From Metallyticus violacea (lineage: Eukaryota; Arthropoda; Insecta; Mantodea; Metallyticidae), in NCBI GenBank assembly GCA_030762175.1, contig CM060846.1:241148012-241212011 (forward strand): DNA of 64,000 nt. Direction: 5' to 3'. The notes under the pieces are model-generated. The model saw nothing but the letters and a program-made list of their open reading frames with translations, made no database searches and was not told where the DNA came from. This document shows positions 10,411 to 21,620 of this stretch, piece after piece; position 1 is the first letter of the stretch, and the number at the start of each line of letters is the position of its first letter. A program made the translations under genes and the position numbers.

Positions 10411-11589
10411 ATGGTGGTGGAGAAGGAATTTTGTTGATTATTGAGAACAACAAAAACGAAAAAGGAAATGAAATATTAAAACTACCACCAACATTTAGAA
10501 TACATAAAATTACGGAGGAAATAGGAATGGTGAATAAGAAGTAAATTAAAACACTATAAAGCAATAGCAGAGGATATAAGTGCGGAAGAGGATGAGAATG
10601 AGGATGAATAAAAAGAACAGGAGGGCAATATAAGTAAAAAACAAAAATTGCGCAGTACAAGTTTTTATGGAAGAAAATTACAATTACAACATAGGTTACA
10701 GGATACAGGTAATAATTACAAGGTAGGGAAAGAAGCTGAAGAAGAACAATGTAAATATGCAAACAAGAAATGGAAGGAAAATGTGAAAAGGAAGGAATAA
10801 AGGAATTCGGTTTAGATAAATAACTACACACATACACAATAGATGAAGAAAACAACACCTTAGACAGAAACAAAACTGCGTCAGTGACAGCGACAAAACC
10901 TAACATCAGTCAAATATACGCTGACTTGGATATTTCTCTCAAATTCAGCCGGCTCGAATAGAGACAGACTCTGATTTAGGCTTTGAGGCATTTAATCGTA
11001 AATTGCACACGAATGCTGAACGTATAATCTTCCCAGTTCCAGATGCAATTGATAGAATGAATCTCAAAATTCAAAATATTACAACAAAATCCGCAAGAAT
11101 TATTAAAACTATTAGAAGTGGTGTATAAAAGAAGAGATGACAATTTGTATCCAGAAGAAATCTATAAACACTTTGTATTATGCTATGGACGTATTTCTTT
11201 TGATATTAATCAAAGCTGACTGCACTGTGATACGCAAGTCAGGTAAGATGGCGCAAAGTATTCAAATACATCTATCTCAAAATCCACAAAACTAATTTCC
11301 CCAACAGTACCCCATCAATCAACAAACATTCCATTCAAAGGCAAACACACAACCACTAAACCAAACACCCATAAAACTGTTAAAAATTACAACATTAAAG
11401 ACAATTTCCTCGGAGCACTTATAACACAAACAGATAATAGATTTAAACACAGGGAAAAAGAAACCATTAAAATGCCAGAAATAACTGGATCAAGAAATAC
11501 GTCAAACGCAAGAAATACGCCATATACAAAAGATACTCCAGTGCAAAAGCATTTTAGAGAACAAATTGAACAATATTCTAAAAATAGAA
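10411..11589. other. AT-rich region upstream of the R1-like LINE; possible decayed 5' part
   Basis: No intact frame. Plus-strand translation gives broken, Lys/Asn-rich peptides that lead without obvious boundary into the endonuclease start near 11600, so this may be the eroded ORF1/5' end of that LINE. No zinc knuckles are recognised. The minus-strand open frames at 10403-10906 are low-complexity shadows. Confidence 0.35.
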
Positions 11590-12719
11590 CATAACATTTA
11601 GATAAATGAAATTTAGACATTCTTTGTGTTCAGGAACCATACAAAACAAATGGTAAATTAATACATATTACAATTAAACAAAAGTGGTAAGTAACGGATA
11701 ATTTTATGGTGGCCATAATTATAAACAATCCGGATTTATAAATAGTTAGTGTTCTACAGATAAATGATTCTCATACAAACTGTATCAATATCACTCACAA
11801 CAATGGAAAAATTTACTTTGTAAAATCATTATTTCAAATTCAGTCATCAGATAGAACCCTATCTCAAAAAATTAGAACCATTAATAATATCTTCATAGAC
11901 GCGGAATTGGTACCCACACTCGACGCCAATGCAAAACCAGACTTGTGATATAATACGACAAAATACGAAAGAGCAGAAAAAATGGAGGAGGTAATCTCCG
12001 AATTAAAACTTATCATAAAGAATGAATATCACAACGCTCTATCGTATGAACATTGTCAAGGAATAATATACAGCATAGATCGAACCATATACAATAGCAA
12101 GATAGAAAATAAAATTATTAACTGGAGGGTAGGACAAGATCTTACCTCCATTGACCACAGATTAATATATTTTAACTACTGTATTCGGAAAGTGCAAGGA
12201 GAACGAATAGAAGCAGATTAGTTAAAATATAACTATGCACAAGTTAATTGGTTGTTAATGAAAAACATATTTGATAGAAGTAACTTAGAATATAGGGGAA
12301 TAAACAATAGATCAAGATGCAGAAAATTTAATAAATACAATTAAATTAGCAATTAAAAAGTCAGTTCCAAAATTAAGAATTAAAAAATATCCAAATAAAC
12401 CTGGACAAATGCCTTACAAAAAGGGCGAAGGAGAATGAGGAAAATGAGAAAAATCGACCAAAAAACAATTGCGGCAGAAGAAAAAGAAACTAACTTGAGA
12501 AATTATAGGCAAGCCAAGGAAAAAATTAAAAACTTATTAAACGAAACTAGAAACAATTCATGGAAAACATTTGTTGAGAATAATCTTGACTCAAACGCTT
12601 GGGGAATTTCGTATAAAATTGAGATGGAAAAAATTAGAAAACCCGAAATTGTAACTACTGTAATCAAAGAAGATGCTACGATGACTACCAATTGGAAAGA
12701 TTTAATACATGTATTTTTG

Positions 12720-13001
12720 TTTATCGGTCGTGGTGGTGTAGTGGTAACCATATTTGCCTTCTAAATCCAAGATCGCGGGTTCCAACCCGGCCAGGATCGA
12801 TGGATTTTTTCGGGCGTAAAAATCCTAAGTATGGCTTCCTTCGGAAGGGAAGTAAAGTCATGGGTCTCATGTTGTACATTTACAAGCCTGAAAAAAGAGG
12901 CCTCTGAGCAAAATTTGTCGGCCGTTTCACGCCCTGAATAGAATGGGACGCTGATGACCTGAGATGTTAAAGAGCGTCCGTAAATAAACTAAATCAACAA
13001 T
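12720..13001 (+). mobile_element. SINE2 copy with 11-bp TSD, inserted in the R1-like LINE
   Basis: The tRNA-like head has TGGTGGTGTAGTGGTAACC as A-box region and GGTTCCAACCC as B box. The body contains 'CCTAAGTATGGCTTCCTTCG', 'GAGGCCTCTGAGCAAAATTT' and 'GGCCGTTTCACGCCCTGA'. The 3' end is a stem-loop: GGACGCTGATGACC paired through its stem with AGCGTCC, then GTAAATAAAC. The target duplication ATGTATTTTTG is at 12709-12719 and 13002-13012. This copy keeps the whole 3' hairpin. Confidence 0.88.
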
Positions 13002-14364
13002 ATGTATTTTTGAACAAATTATTTCCGGACTATAATATTCAAACCGATGAAATAATAAACACCCAAAAAAAGAAGTAACGTGCACCTCACGTACAATAAT
13101 GTAAAAATAATGTGCCCATTTGATATTGTGAAAATTAAATTAATCTTTAAAAAATAAGGAAGGCTGCAGGAACTGATGGTATACCAAATGAAGAAAAACA
13201 TCGACTTTAGAAAAGTAAAATCCACCGAAGATGTAATAAACGAAGTTCTAAAGTGGCAAATCATCTAAATCCAAATATGCAATATGGATTTTTATAGACA
13301 TATCAGGGGCATTTGATGATCTATGGTGGCCCTTACTTTTTGAAACATGAAGGGATAAGAATTATCTAACAAGTCTTTACAACCTAATAAAAGGTTATTG
13401 CAACAAGTCTACATAAAAGGGGTGGGAAGAATAGTAGAAAAAATATAACTATAGGATGTCCCCCCAAGGGTTGTTCTTAGGACCAATTTTCTGGGACATA
13501 GTTCTTATAACACTATTGTATATACTGCAAGAACACTTGGACATAGTTAATACCATAGCATATGCCAATAATGTTATCATTATAATAGAAGGAAATCATA
13601 GAAGAGAAGTAAAGGTTAACAACTTAATGACAAACTAAAACTTTGGTGTAGTAACTCAAAATTACAATTAGCTCAAGCAAAATCAGGTTACATGATTCTA
13701 AAAGGAAAGTTAAAAAGAAACTCATCCATAAAATATAATAATCAGGCAACAAGGAGGCTAAAAGAAGTTAAATATTTGGCTATATTATTGGATGAAAAAC
13801 TATATTTCAACCATACTCAATATATAAGAACAAAATCCGAAAAAATAATGATGATTTGGTAAGCATCTTTTAATCGAGATTCAAAATAACACAAAAACAA
13901 TATAAATTTTTAACAACAGTATATATGCAGTAATTACTACCTATGGGATGGGAGTATGGGTCCATAAAATGAATGATGTTCTAACTAGAAATTGATTAAG
14001 AAGAATCCATGGGAAAATACTGTTAAGATACACTGGCTCAGTAAGTACCACACCAACATGGCTGTACTTGTAACTACAGGTATCTGACCAATTGATAATG
14101 TAATAAAGTTAAGGAGAGCATCAACTGCCTAAAAAAGGAGAATTTTAAGAAAGTAAAAGAAATAGTTCAAAGGTATAATTACTCAATCAAAGATATTAAA
14201 ATTACAATAAAAGCAAATTGGCAGTGTGAATAGGACCAATGTGAAGTGGGAAGAAGGACTTATAATATTTTTAACAACATCAATGAGAGATTAAAATTAA
14301 AACACAAAAATTCTACTAAAGGACTAACACATTATCTAACTGGTCATGGCCATATAAAACCTAT

Positions 14365-14543
14365 ATGTATTAATTTTTGAAGCTGTTTACAGTGAAGTAT
14401 TATATTTAAAATTGTAACTTATTTACACACTTCACTTACTATATTTTCCTAATTTGGAACAATGTTTCTGGAACCAGCGCTCCAACTTAGGAAAATATAG
14501 TAAGTGAAGTGTGTAAATAAGTTACCCATAGAGTATCATTTTA
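14365..14543. mobile_element. 179-bp hairpin insertion with perfect 14-bp TSD
   Basis: Direct repeats CATATAAAACCTAT (14351-14364 and 14544-14557) flank a 179-bp segment. Removing it restores a continuous LINE reading (GHIKPYWNKINKSCNDICYYC). The insert contains a perfect 39-bp inverted repeat: 14415-14453 (starting GTAACTTATTTACACAC) and 14487-14525, with a 33-nt loop holding 'TTTCTGGAACCAGCGCTCC'. The family is unknown. The TSD length fits LINE-type retroposition better than a cut-and-paste transposon. Confidence 0.8.
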
Positions 14544-14880
14544 CATATAAAACCTATTGGAACAAAATTAATAAATCATGTAATGATATTTGTTACTATT
14601 GCAATGTACAAGGGACACAAGAACATGTCCTTTTTGAGTGTGTACATTATTTTCAACAGAATGAATGAATGAATGAATGAATGGGAAATTTTAGATGATT
14701 ACAAATATCATCAATTATAAGAGATTAATGTTTACACAAGCATTTAGAGAAGCTGGCTGAAAAAATAAGTGGAATTACATGGGAAGAAAAGATGGAACAG
14801 GAGGTGATATCAACAGTCACAGTACAAGCTGGGAATCAGATTTGAAGATTAGCAAGATTACAAATATTAAATTCTACAAA

Positions 14881-16192
14881 TACATCACCAAACTATGAGG
14901 AAGGAGAGAATGAAAGAAAAAGTGAAGATGATGAGGGAAGAGAGTAAGGCAGAGAAGAAGGAAGGTCAAAAAGCAGGTGAAGAGGAGGGAGGAAGGAGAA
15001 CACAGGAGAGAGGAGTAAAGTAGGAGCTGGTGATAATTGTTACAATGACTGTAAAAATAATGACTAATAGCATAATGACTAGAGGCAAAGAAAGAAGAGT
15101 GAGGAAAGGTGAAAGAGAAAGAAAATTGAGAGATGAGTAAAGAGGGGAATGATAATATATGAAATATATCATTAATACAACAGCAACAACTACTCAAACC
15201 ATCCAAGTATTGAAAAAGAAAGGAGACCAAGAAAAGATGTGATGGCCACTATAATAAATAACACACTGCAGAAGGGGGAGAAGAAAGAAAACTGAAGGGG
15301 AGGTAAGAACCACAAGGAGAGGAGGAGTCAGCGGTACAGTAGTTTGAGGAGAAAGTGATGGTGGTTAATAAGTGTAAGTGATTAGTGAGTAAGCAAGTTG
15401 AGTGATAACTGTAATTGAAATATTAGATAAGATATATAAAAATGAAAGCAATGAACAATTAAAAAGTAAAAAGTAGTGAGTAAATGATATGGTGAACAAG
15501 GGTTATGTATACAAATAAATAGTGCCAAATATAAACTGGTGAATGATTGTAATAGTAATAGTAATAGTAGTAGTAATAGTAATAGTGTAGTATAGTGATT
15601 GAATAGGAAAAGTAGAAATATATGTAAAGTGAAAGTTTATGTATTAAGTGAACCAAATTGGGTAATGTAAGGATTAAGTAGGAATTATAATCTAGCTAGG
15701 GAGAGAAAGGTGCTGGTTACCAGCACCCTGACAGTTCGGTTCCCGGCAGTTAAACATAGTTTAAGTAGTTAGCTGGCTATCAGCTAATGGTAACTTTACT
15801 GGTTTCCAGTATTTTGTAATTTATTAATGAATATACAAAAGTTTTAAATTATGAAACTTTTCTTTTTTGTTTATGCTCTGTTAAATTACATTAATTCTTT
15901 TTATTTTTCTTTTCTTTTCTTTTTATAGTTTATTATCTGTAAAATTATTATGTGCAGTGGAAATTAATTAAAGAAAAACTGATAAAATTTGGAAATATAT
16001 ATTCCGGTATAGGCAACAAGATGTGGGGATGGAATATTGCAATTTTAATGTATTATATTTTTTTATTTCAATCTAACCGTGCAACAAAATAACAATGTTT
16101 ACACAAAGAGTTACTGCTAGCGAGATTTTCACTTCCTTTCTTTTTCCTTTTTTATTATTCCTTTATCACACGTTTCGTAGTGAATTGGCTAA

Positions 16193-16243
<51 letters not shown>

Positions 16244-16820
16244 TTCTTCTTAAGAATGCTGGAAAAGAAAAAAATGGGTTACTTAATGAAAAAGAGAGAA
16301 AGAGAAAAAGGAGGATAGAGAGGAGGAGAAAAGGAAACGTAGTGCAGTACTGGTCAAGTTTCAGGGCAATGTCTCCTCTGCAACTGGATGCAGGGAAGCC
16401 GTTTTTGGTGTTGGCACGACGGCTTGGTAGTGTTGAAGTCAGGACAAAGTTAGCTCCTGGAGTCCCAATGACAGTATGTCTGCTATGGCAAAAGTACGCC
16501 TGAGAGATGTAACATTATATAAATTACCTATAAGCAAAAATGTAACAAATAAATATAATAAAGATATCAAAAGAAGCTGTAAACAGCACAACGGATGCCT
16601 AGAACATAAAAAAAACTGATGCTTTCAAGATCTCGGGTCTACGGGAAAAAAAAATCCTAATGTCAATGCAAGCAGCGATGTGCAAAAGAATAACATAGTT
16701 CATCCGGTTCAGTAGCGGGAAGGAAAGAAAATAGCAAAACTTCAGAATATAGCGGTACAGAAGATAAGTGCAAACGTGGAACCATAAGTAGTGTGTAAGG
16801 AAGAGGGGTAAAAATGGATA
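14881..16820. other. Purine-rich and low-complexity region downstream of the R1-like LINE
   Basis: 14880-15360 is strongly purine-rich on the plus strand (GAAGGAGAGAATGAAAG-type). Around 15545-15590 there are AATAGT repeats. A GC-richer block 'GGTGCTGGTTACCAGCACC' (about 15710) is a small palindrome, possibly in the LINE 3' untranslated part. A (TAA)n tract occupies about 16195-16243. 16320-16500 contains 'CAAGTTTCAGGGCAATGTCTCC', unrecognised. No gene supported; minus-strand open frames here are low-complexity. Confidence 0.45.
16195..16243. repeat. (TAA)n microsatellite
   Basis: About 16 uninterrupted TAA units. Simple repeat. Confidence 0.9.
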
Positions 16821-16954
16821 GTGATGATGATGATTATTGATTAAAGGGCGCTAAACTGCTAAGGTCATTAGCGCCCAAATACACTAAAAACTGATCCAAA
16901 AATAAAATATATACACCCAAATCCAATGTAGAAAAAGACATTAAGCACATTGGG

Positions 16955-17310
16955 CAATAACAATAAAAACCCCAAAACAAATAACAACGGTAAAATGATC
17001 AAAAACAAACAAGACTGGTATTAAAACAAGGCTGCTAGAGCTGAAAACACAACAGTCTTAAAATGGTCTATAAATGTAACATAAAAACCCCATAACAAAG
17101 AAGAAGGGCAATATGGTCAACAACAAACAAGACTGGTATTAAAACACAGATGCAACAGCTCAAAGCAAAACAGTATTATAACGGTCTAAAATTGTAACAA
17201 TTACACTCTATAACATATAACAAGTGTAATATGGTCAACACAAACAAGGTATAGTAACAACGCATCAGCAAGAGCTGAAAATACAACAGTCTTAAAATAG
17301 TCTAGAAATG
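16955..17310 (-). repeat. Tandem repeat (about 117 bp) in the LINE copy 1 3' untranslated region
   Basis: The block 'AATAAAAACCCCA..AACAA' followed by 'ATGGTCAACAACAAACAAG', 'AGAGCTGAAAACACAACAG' and 'TCTTAAAATGGTCTA' recurs about three times at a spacing near 117 bp (about 16961, 17078 and 17195). Copy 2 has a similar array. Diverged between units. Confidence 0.75.
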
Positions 17311-17335
17311 CCGTCATGAATAAAATGATATAACC

Positions 17336-18151
17336 TCACACCTTGCTCCAAAAACCACAAACACGCATAAAACGGAGCACTCGCTCAACAGCAACATCAT
17401 CATCGGCAAGTAAGTCCTCAATAGAGGAGGGCAAACCTAGAGAAAGTCTAAACGCTGCTAGATGATGACATTCAATTAAAATGAGACGCACTGTAAAGGG
17501 GTGGTCGCAGCGAGGGCAAGATGGAGCTGGTTGACCATTAAAAAGGTGACGGTAACTAAAACGGCTGTTCCCAATTCTCAAACGTGCTTAAATTACTTCT
17601 TCGCGAGAACTGCGCGAGAAGAAGTCGACAAGTTAAAAGGGTCGGATTTACAATCTCGAAGCTTGTTGCAAGGAATTAAGTTCCACACTTCGCGCCAGCG
17701 CAAGAGAACGCCTCTACGTAAAGAATGTTTAAAATTCCCCGAGTAAAAACGTTGCTCATACTCAACAGGGTCTAAAAGGGCGGATTTAGCTGCGACATCT
17801 GGGGCCTCGTGCCTGGGAGTCCCACATGAGTCCAGGTACCCACAGCAGTGTTACCCTGATGCCAGCGTCCAGAAGCGTAAACACTGCACCCTGGATCTTC
17901 TGTACAAGCGAATGGTAGTTGTAGAGCTGTTTCAATGATAAAAGGGCACTCAAAGAATCGGAACAAATAACACTGTTCCCCAGCCCCTGGTCAGTAATAA
18001 ATAAAATAGCCAGATAAATAGCATAAAGCTCCGCCATAAAAATAGATGTCGCATCGTTAAGACCAAATGTAAAACTAGCTCCATTAAAAACAAATGCACA
18101 TCCTACTCCTGTGTCAAATTTTGAGCCGTTGGTATATATATAAAATTCCAT
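17336..18151 (-). pseudogene. LINE copy 1: RNase H and C-terminal zinc-knuckle part of ORF2
   Basis: Two frames carry the ORF2 C-terminus. 17786-18151 encodes an RNase H domain: YTNGSKFDTGVGCAFVFNGA, MAELYAIYLA and ICSDSLSAL. The first catalytic Asp (YTDGS in copy 2) is Asn here. The fourth-motif region WVPGHVGLPGNEAAD of copy 2 is broken by a frameshift after LLWVPG. 17336-17581 gives the terminal HLFNGQPAPSCPRCDHPFTV with a C-x2-C...H motif, ending GFWSKV. In I-type LINEs, RNase H removes the RNA strand during target-primed synthesis. This copy cannot do so. Confidence 0.75.
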
Positions 18152-18214
18152 CCAGTAAAAGAAGAGATGTTCTTGCTAAAATGACAACGAATAACGGGTG
18201 CTGCGGTCGAAGAC

Positions 18215-19720
18215 TTAAGACAGAATGTAAGCCCAAGATGAACGGGGGCGTCTGCTGAAAGCCAAGGGGGAGAAGTACTTTCCCCGGCTAGGAAAAAAAT
18301 CAGGTAAATCTACGTCCAAAGTCCTTAACAGCTCCCGAAAACGAAACCTAGGAGGTCTAGGAGTAAAAAACAGAGCAGCATAAAATGGAGGGAGAGACAC
18401 ATTAAAAAACGGCTCACACGTGGGATGACGAGGTTGCGCAGATAATCTACAACCATACGCCGCAAGTAAAAGATCCCTACGATAAAACAACGGAGGTTGT
18501 CCAGACTCCGCAAATAAACTTGACACAGGACTGGTTGGGAATGCTCCAATAGCGACACGGATACCCCGGTGATGAATGGGGTTAAGACGACGAAGAACGG
18601 AAGGTCATGCTGAGCCATAAACTACACAGCCATAATCCAGTTTAGACCGGATTAGAGATCGATAAAAGCGTAAAAGAACAGTCCGGTCAGCTCCCCAGGA
18701 CATGCCATTTAAAACACGTAAAATACAAAGAGAACGATCACATTTGCCTCTGAGTTGTGCTATATGCGATGACCAGCATAATTTCCTATCAAATACCAAG
18801 TCAAGGAATCTAACTTCGTCTGCGAAAGCAAGAGCGTCTGGGCCGAGATGGAGAGATGGTGGAGAAAACGCCTTATGGCGCCAGAAGTTCAAGCAGACGG
18901 TCTTCTCTGCGGAGAAACGGAACCCGTGGTTTACACTCCAAGCGTAAAGGCGGTAGAGACAGCATTGGAGGAGGTGTTGCAAAAGACAAGCTCTCCGAGA
19001 GGCAAGAAAGATGGCAAAATCGTCAACGAACAACGACGATTGGATTCCTGACCGTAAACATTCAGTGATGGAATTAATGGCGATGGCAAACAGCGTGCAA
19101 CTAAATACCGAGACCTGAGGTACACCGTTCTCTTGAGTAACACGAGAAGATAAAACTGAACCTACGCGAACATTAAAAACCTGGTCTTGCATAAACTGCC
19201 GAATAAAAACAGGCATACGACCACGTGTATGCGAATCATGAAGCACTCGAAGAATACCGTTTCTCCAGCAAGTATCATAGACTTTCTCCAAATCGAAAAA
19301 TACGGCGACCGTTTGGCACTTCCGTACAAAACCGTCCATTATGTGGGTGGAAAGAGACACAAGATAGTCGACTGAAGAACGATGACGCCGAAAACCGCAC
19401 TGAACGTTCGTCAATAATTTCCTCGGCTCTAACCACCACACAAGCCGCTCGTTAACCATGCCATCCATCACCTTGTAGACGCAACTGGTTAGGGAAATCG
19501 GACGGTAACTGGAAGGAAGGTGTGGGTCCTTTCCAGGTTTAGGTATGGGTACGACGGTGGCCATTCGCCAAGCGCTTGGAAATGTTCCATTGCACCAAAC
19601 TGAGTTAAAAATCTGGAGTAAAAAAGCCTTACCTTCCGCTGGCAAATGCTTCAGCAAAGCAACATGAATGCCATCTGGCCCCGGTGCGCAATGCCGAGAG
19701 GTAGAAAGAGCATGCTGCAA
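18215..19720 (-). pseudogene. LINE copy 1: reverse transcriptase relic
   Basis: 18605-19720 is a 371-residue open run through the RT domain: CAPGPDGIHVALLKHL, PIPKPGKDPHLPSSYRPISL, FRRHRSSVDYLVSL, motif A VFFDLEKVYDTCW, motif B GVPQVSVFSCTLF, motif C SLFVDDFAIF and the thumb FLDLVFDRKLCWSSHI. The catalytic FVDD is kept, unlike copy 2. Motif B has lost its glycine (PQGS to PQVS). 18215-18526 and 18325-18618 continue the connection region in shifted frames. The encoded enzyme is therefore broken. Confidence 0.85.
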
Positions 19721-20227
19721 TTCCCTGGCGATAAAGGGACATTATAGCACTCCCTGGAGAAACCTCTCAACTCAACCTACTCCTTTAATGTGCGAAATGA
19801 AGGATGGTAATTGGCGGAGCTTGAAACATCAGCGAAAGTGCGTCCTAAAACATTGGTTATATCAATCGGAGTAGTAAGCACTCGATTTGATATCCTAAAA
19901 CCGGGTATGGGCGTAAATCTAGGTTTGCCTGCAATTGGGCGTAGCTTTTTCCAAACTACAGATGGCGTTGTGCGGTTAAAAGAGGAGGTAAAAGCAATCC
20001 AAGACGCCTTTTTGCTATCAATCCTTAATCAATCGACGGCATTTGGCACGCAGTTGTTTGTAGCGAATCATATTTTCTGAAGTAGAGTGGCGACGAAAAA
20101 CTCGTAGAGAACCTCAGCGTGCACGCAAAGCATCCCGGCATTCATCGGTCCACCAAGGAACCAGAAAGCGTCTTAGGTGGCAAGACGACCGGGGAATTGT
20201 CTGATCTGCGGCTGTAATAATGACCGT

Positions 20228-20988
20228 TCAGATGAGCTCGATCACGACGTCGATGGATGGAAATTCATACCCTGAAAAATTGGCCATAGATCGAAAGAGA
20301 GGCCAGTTCGCCTTTTCAATAAGCCATCTTGACGCAAGCTGAGAATGTGCGTGTGGAGAGAAAACTTGAACCTGACACGGAAAGTGGTCACTAGAGTATA
20401 AATTGGAGATGACGTTCCAAGTAAAACGAACAGCAAGTGAGGCAGAACAAAAGGATAAGTCCAAGTGTGAAAAACAACGAGTACTATCAGAAATAAAAGT
20501 AGGTTGACCAGTGTTGAGCAGAATGACATGGTAGTGGTCTAGAAAGTCTGCCAACACGCTACCCCTTGCACACTCCCTGTTGGAACCCTATAGGGGATGG
20601 TGCACATGGTGCAATGTTGCTCAACAAGGATGGGATAGCCGTGGAGAATCGTCGTCTTGAGCAATGAGTTACTCTGTAACATTCCAACTGTCTCCTCCAA
20701 AAGTGATCCATTACGAAGTCGGGTGCAAGATTTCAGGGGTCCAGCTATGGTGCCAATGCCCTTCTGAATTATAAACGGGTTCACTCGGGTAAACGACTGG
20801 CCGTCTTCTGTTCGACTAATGACTAAGTAACGAAGAAAAGGCTTCTCGGTTACTTCTTTTACGTCCACTCTTTTTCTTTTAATTTGTGTGAAATTATTTT
20901 CGTTCACCATAGCGATATTATCCTCCACCATTGCAACTGTCTCCAATGGCAGCCTGCTTTCTGGGCGCCACCCCGGCTCAGGTGACAT
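20228..20988 (-). pseudogene. LINE copy 1: fused remnants of endonuclease and ORF1
   Basis: 20228-20557 matches the C-terminal half of the endonuclease: LLADFLDHYHVILLNTGQPTF and LDLSFCSASLAVRFTWNVIS. 20539-20988 begins with the ORF1 N-terminus: KRKRVDVKEV, FLRYLVISRTEDGQSFTRVNPF, SCTRLRNGSLLEET. The join at about 20605 brings ORF1 sequence directly against mid-endonuclease sequence, marking the 1.4-kb deletion relative to copy 2. No function is possible. Confidence 0.75.
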
Positions 20989-21294
20989 GTCCTGGTTTAG
21001 GCAAAGTCACCTCAGGGTCACACCTTCCTGTGGGTTGACAAAGGGACCCAATCGCCTGCAGGAAGTACAACAGCGCATGCAATGGCCCCTCCCCAGGCCT
21101 GGCCTTTACCAGGGGATACGCTCCTGTTCTACATGATAACTCAGTGCTGGGAGTTACGCTATTACCCAGTCACTTTTACCGTGTCAAACATGGGGGCATC
21201 CTTCAGACAAAGAACAGGGAAGTAAAACCACTAAAAATTAAAATGAGTCAAACACGCTGAGCGTGGACCTGTGGGAGCAGCACGGATGCCTCGG

Positions 21295-21620
21295 ATTCGA
21301 CCGACCAAAAAGTAAGGTGGTAATTTTATCTAATTCTAACAATGGCCATCCTTACGTGGACTCCGCAGTCGAAGATCTGACCTGGAGTTACTTTTACGCT
21401 CGACTGACTCTCCGCTTGTGTGTCTCCAAGAGACCAAACTTCGATCTCAGGATTCGTTCAGTATTTGCGGTTACTCTTCGTTGAGATTCGATCTTCCTTC
21501 CGAAGATGGAACTCCCATGCATGGCGGAGTTTTAATTTTAATCCAGGATGACGTTTACAATACTTCAATTAACCTCCAGACCCGTTACCCTTTAACGTTA
21601 ACATTAATCCAAAATCTACC
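21295..21620 (+). mobile_element. Inverted fragment of the same LINE (ORF1/ORF2 junction), head-to-head with copy 1
   Basis: From about 21302 the plus strand reads CCAAAAAGTAAGGTGGTAAT then a start resembling ATGGCCATCC. Further on come VCLQETKLRSQDSFSICGYS-SLRFDLPSEDGTP-HGGVLILIQDDVYNT, homologous to the reverse complement of 26580-26910 in copy 2 (LVCLQETKLRPSDSFNLRGYS). It therefore lies in opposite orientation to copy 1 and covers sequence that copy 1 lacks. Similarity fades after about 21620. Confidence 0.8.

Larger units (their letters stand above)
11590..14880 (+). pseudogene. R1-like LINE ORF2 relic (endonuclease, RT, C-terminal zinc knuckle)
   Basis: Plus-strand motifs appear in the order expected for ORF2 of an R1-type non-LTR retrotransposon, spread over several frames. 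LDILCVQEPYKTNGK (about 11605) is the start of the apurinic-type endonuclease. The linker NETRNNSWKTFVENNLDSNAWG is at 12540-12600. The RT core begins KAAGTDGIPNE (about 13150), then the FRK/STED block and FIDISGAFDD, the motif-A Asp region (about 13290). Motif B is GCPPQG-like (about 13456). Motif C, normally YADD, reads AYANNVIIIIEG (about 13560), so both catalytic Asp are Asn. The end NDICYYCNVQGTQEHVLFECVHY (about 14580-14655) is the usual C-terminal cysteine motif. Many stops and shifts. A SINE2 copy (12720-13001) and a hairpin insertion (14365-14543) interrupt it. Confidence 0.7.
16821..21294 (-). mobile_element. I-clade-like LINE, copy 1 (internally deleted, decayed)
   Basis: Minus-strand copy of the same family as the element at 22668-28613. 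Its 3' end carries the terminal hairpin (GGGCGCTAATGACC ... TAGCGCCC) and a short (ATC)n tail. It includes the C-terminal zinc knuckle, RNase H, RT, part of the endonuclease, the N-terminal part of ORF1 and the 5' untranslated region. Compared with copy 2, a segment equivalent to 26447-27870 is missing at about 20605. That removes most of ORF1 and the endonuclease N-terminus. The 5' end abuts an inverted fragment of the same family at about 21294. Confidence 0.85.

Noticed and set aside
10403..10906. 167-residue minus-strand hydrophobic open frame resembling a membrane protein
   Set aside because: Antisense of Lys/Asn/Glu-rich AT sequence; no start context, no family pattern, and low-complexity Leu/Phe/Ser composition.
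12945..12985. CTGATGA in the SINE2 3' end considered as a second hammerhead ribozyme
   Set aside because: No GAAA and no stem II/III arrangement follows; the sequence is explained better as the 3' stem-loop shared with the LINE.
14874..15230. 118-residue Ser/Phe-rich minus-strand open frame
   Set aside because: Complement of the purine-rich tract; composition artefact.
16955..17310. Regular repeats considered as a CRISPR-like array
   Set aside because: Eukaryotic context, about 117-bp imperfect units without unique spacers, and located in a LINE 3' untranslated region.
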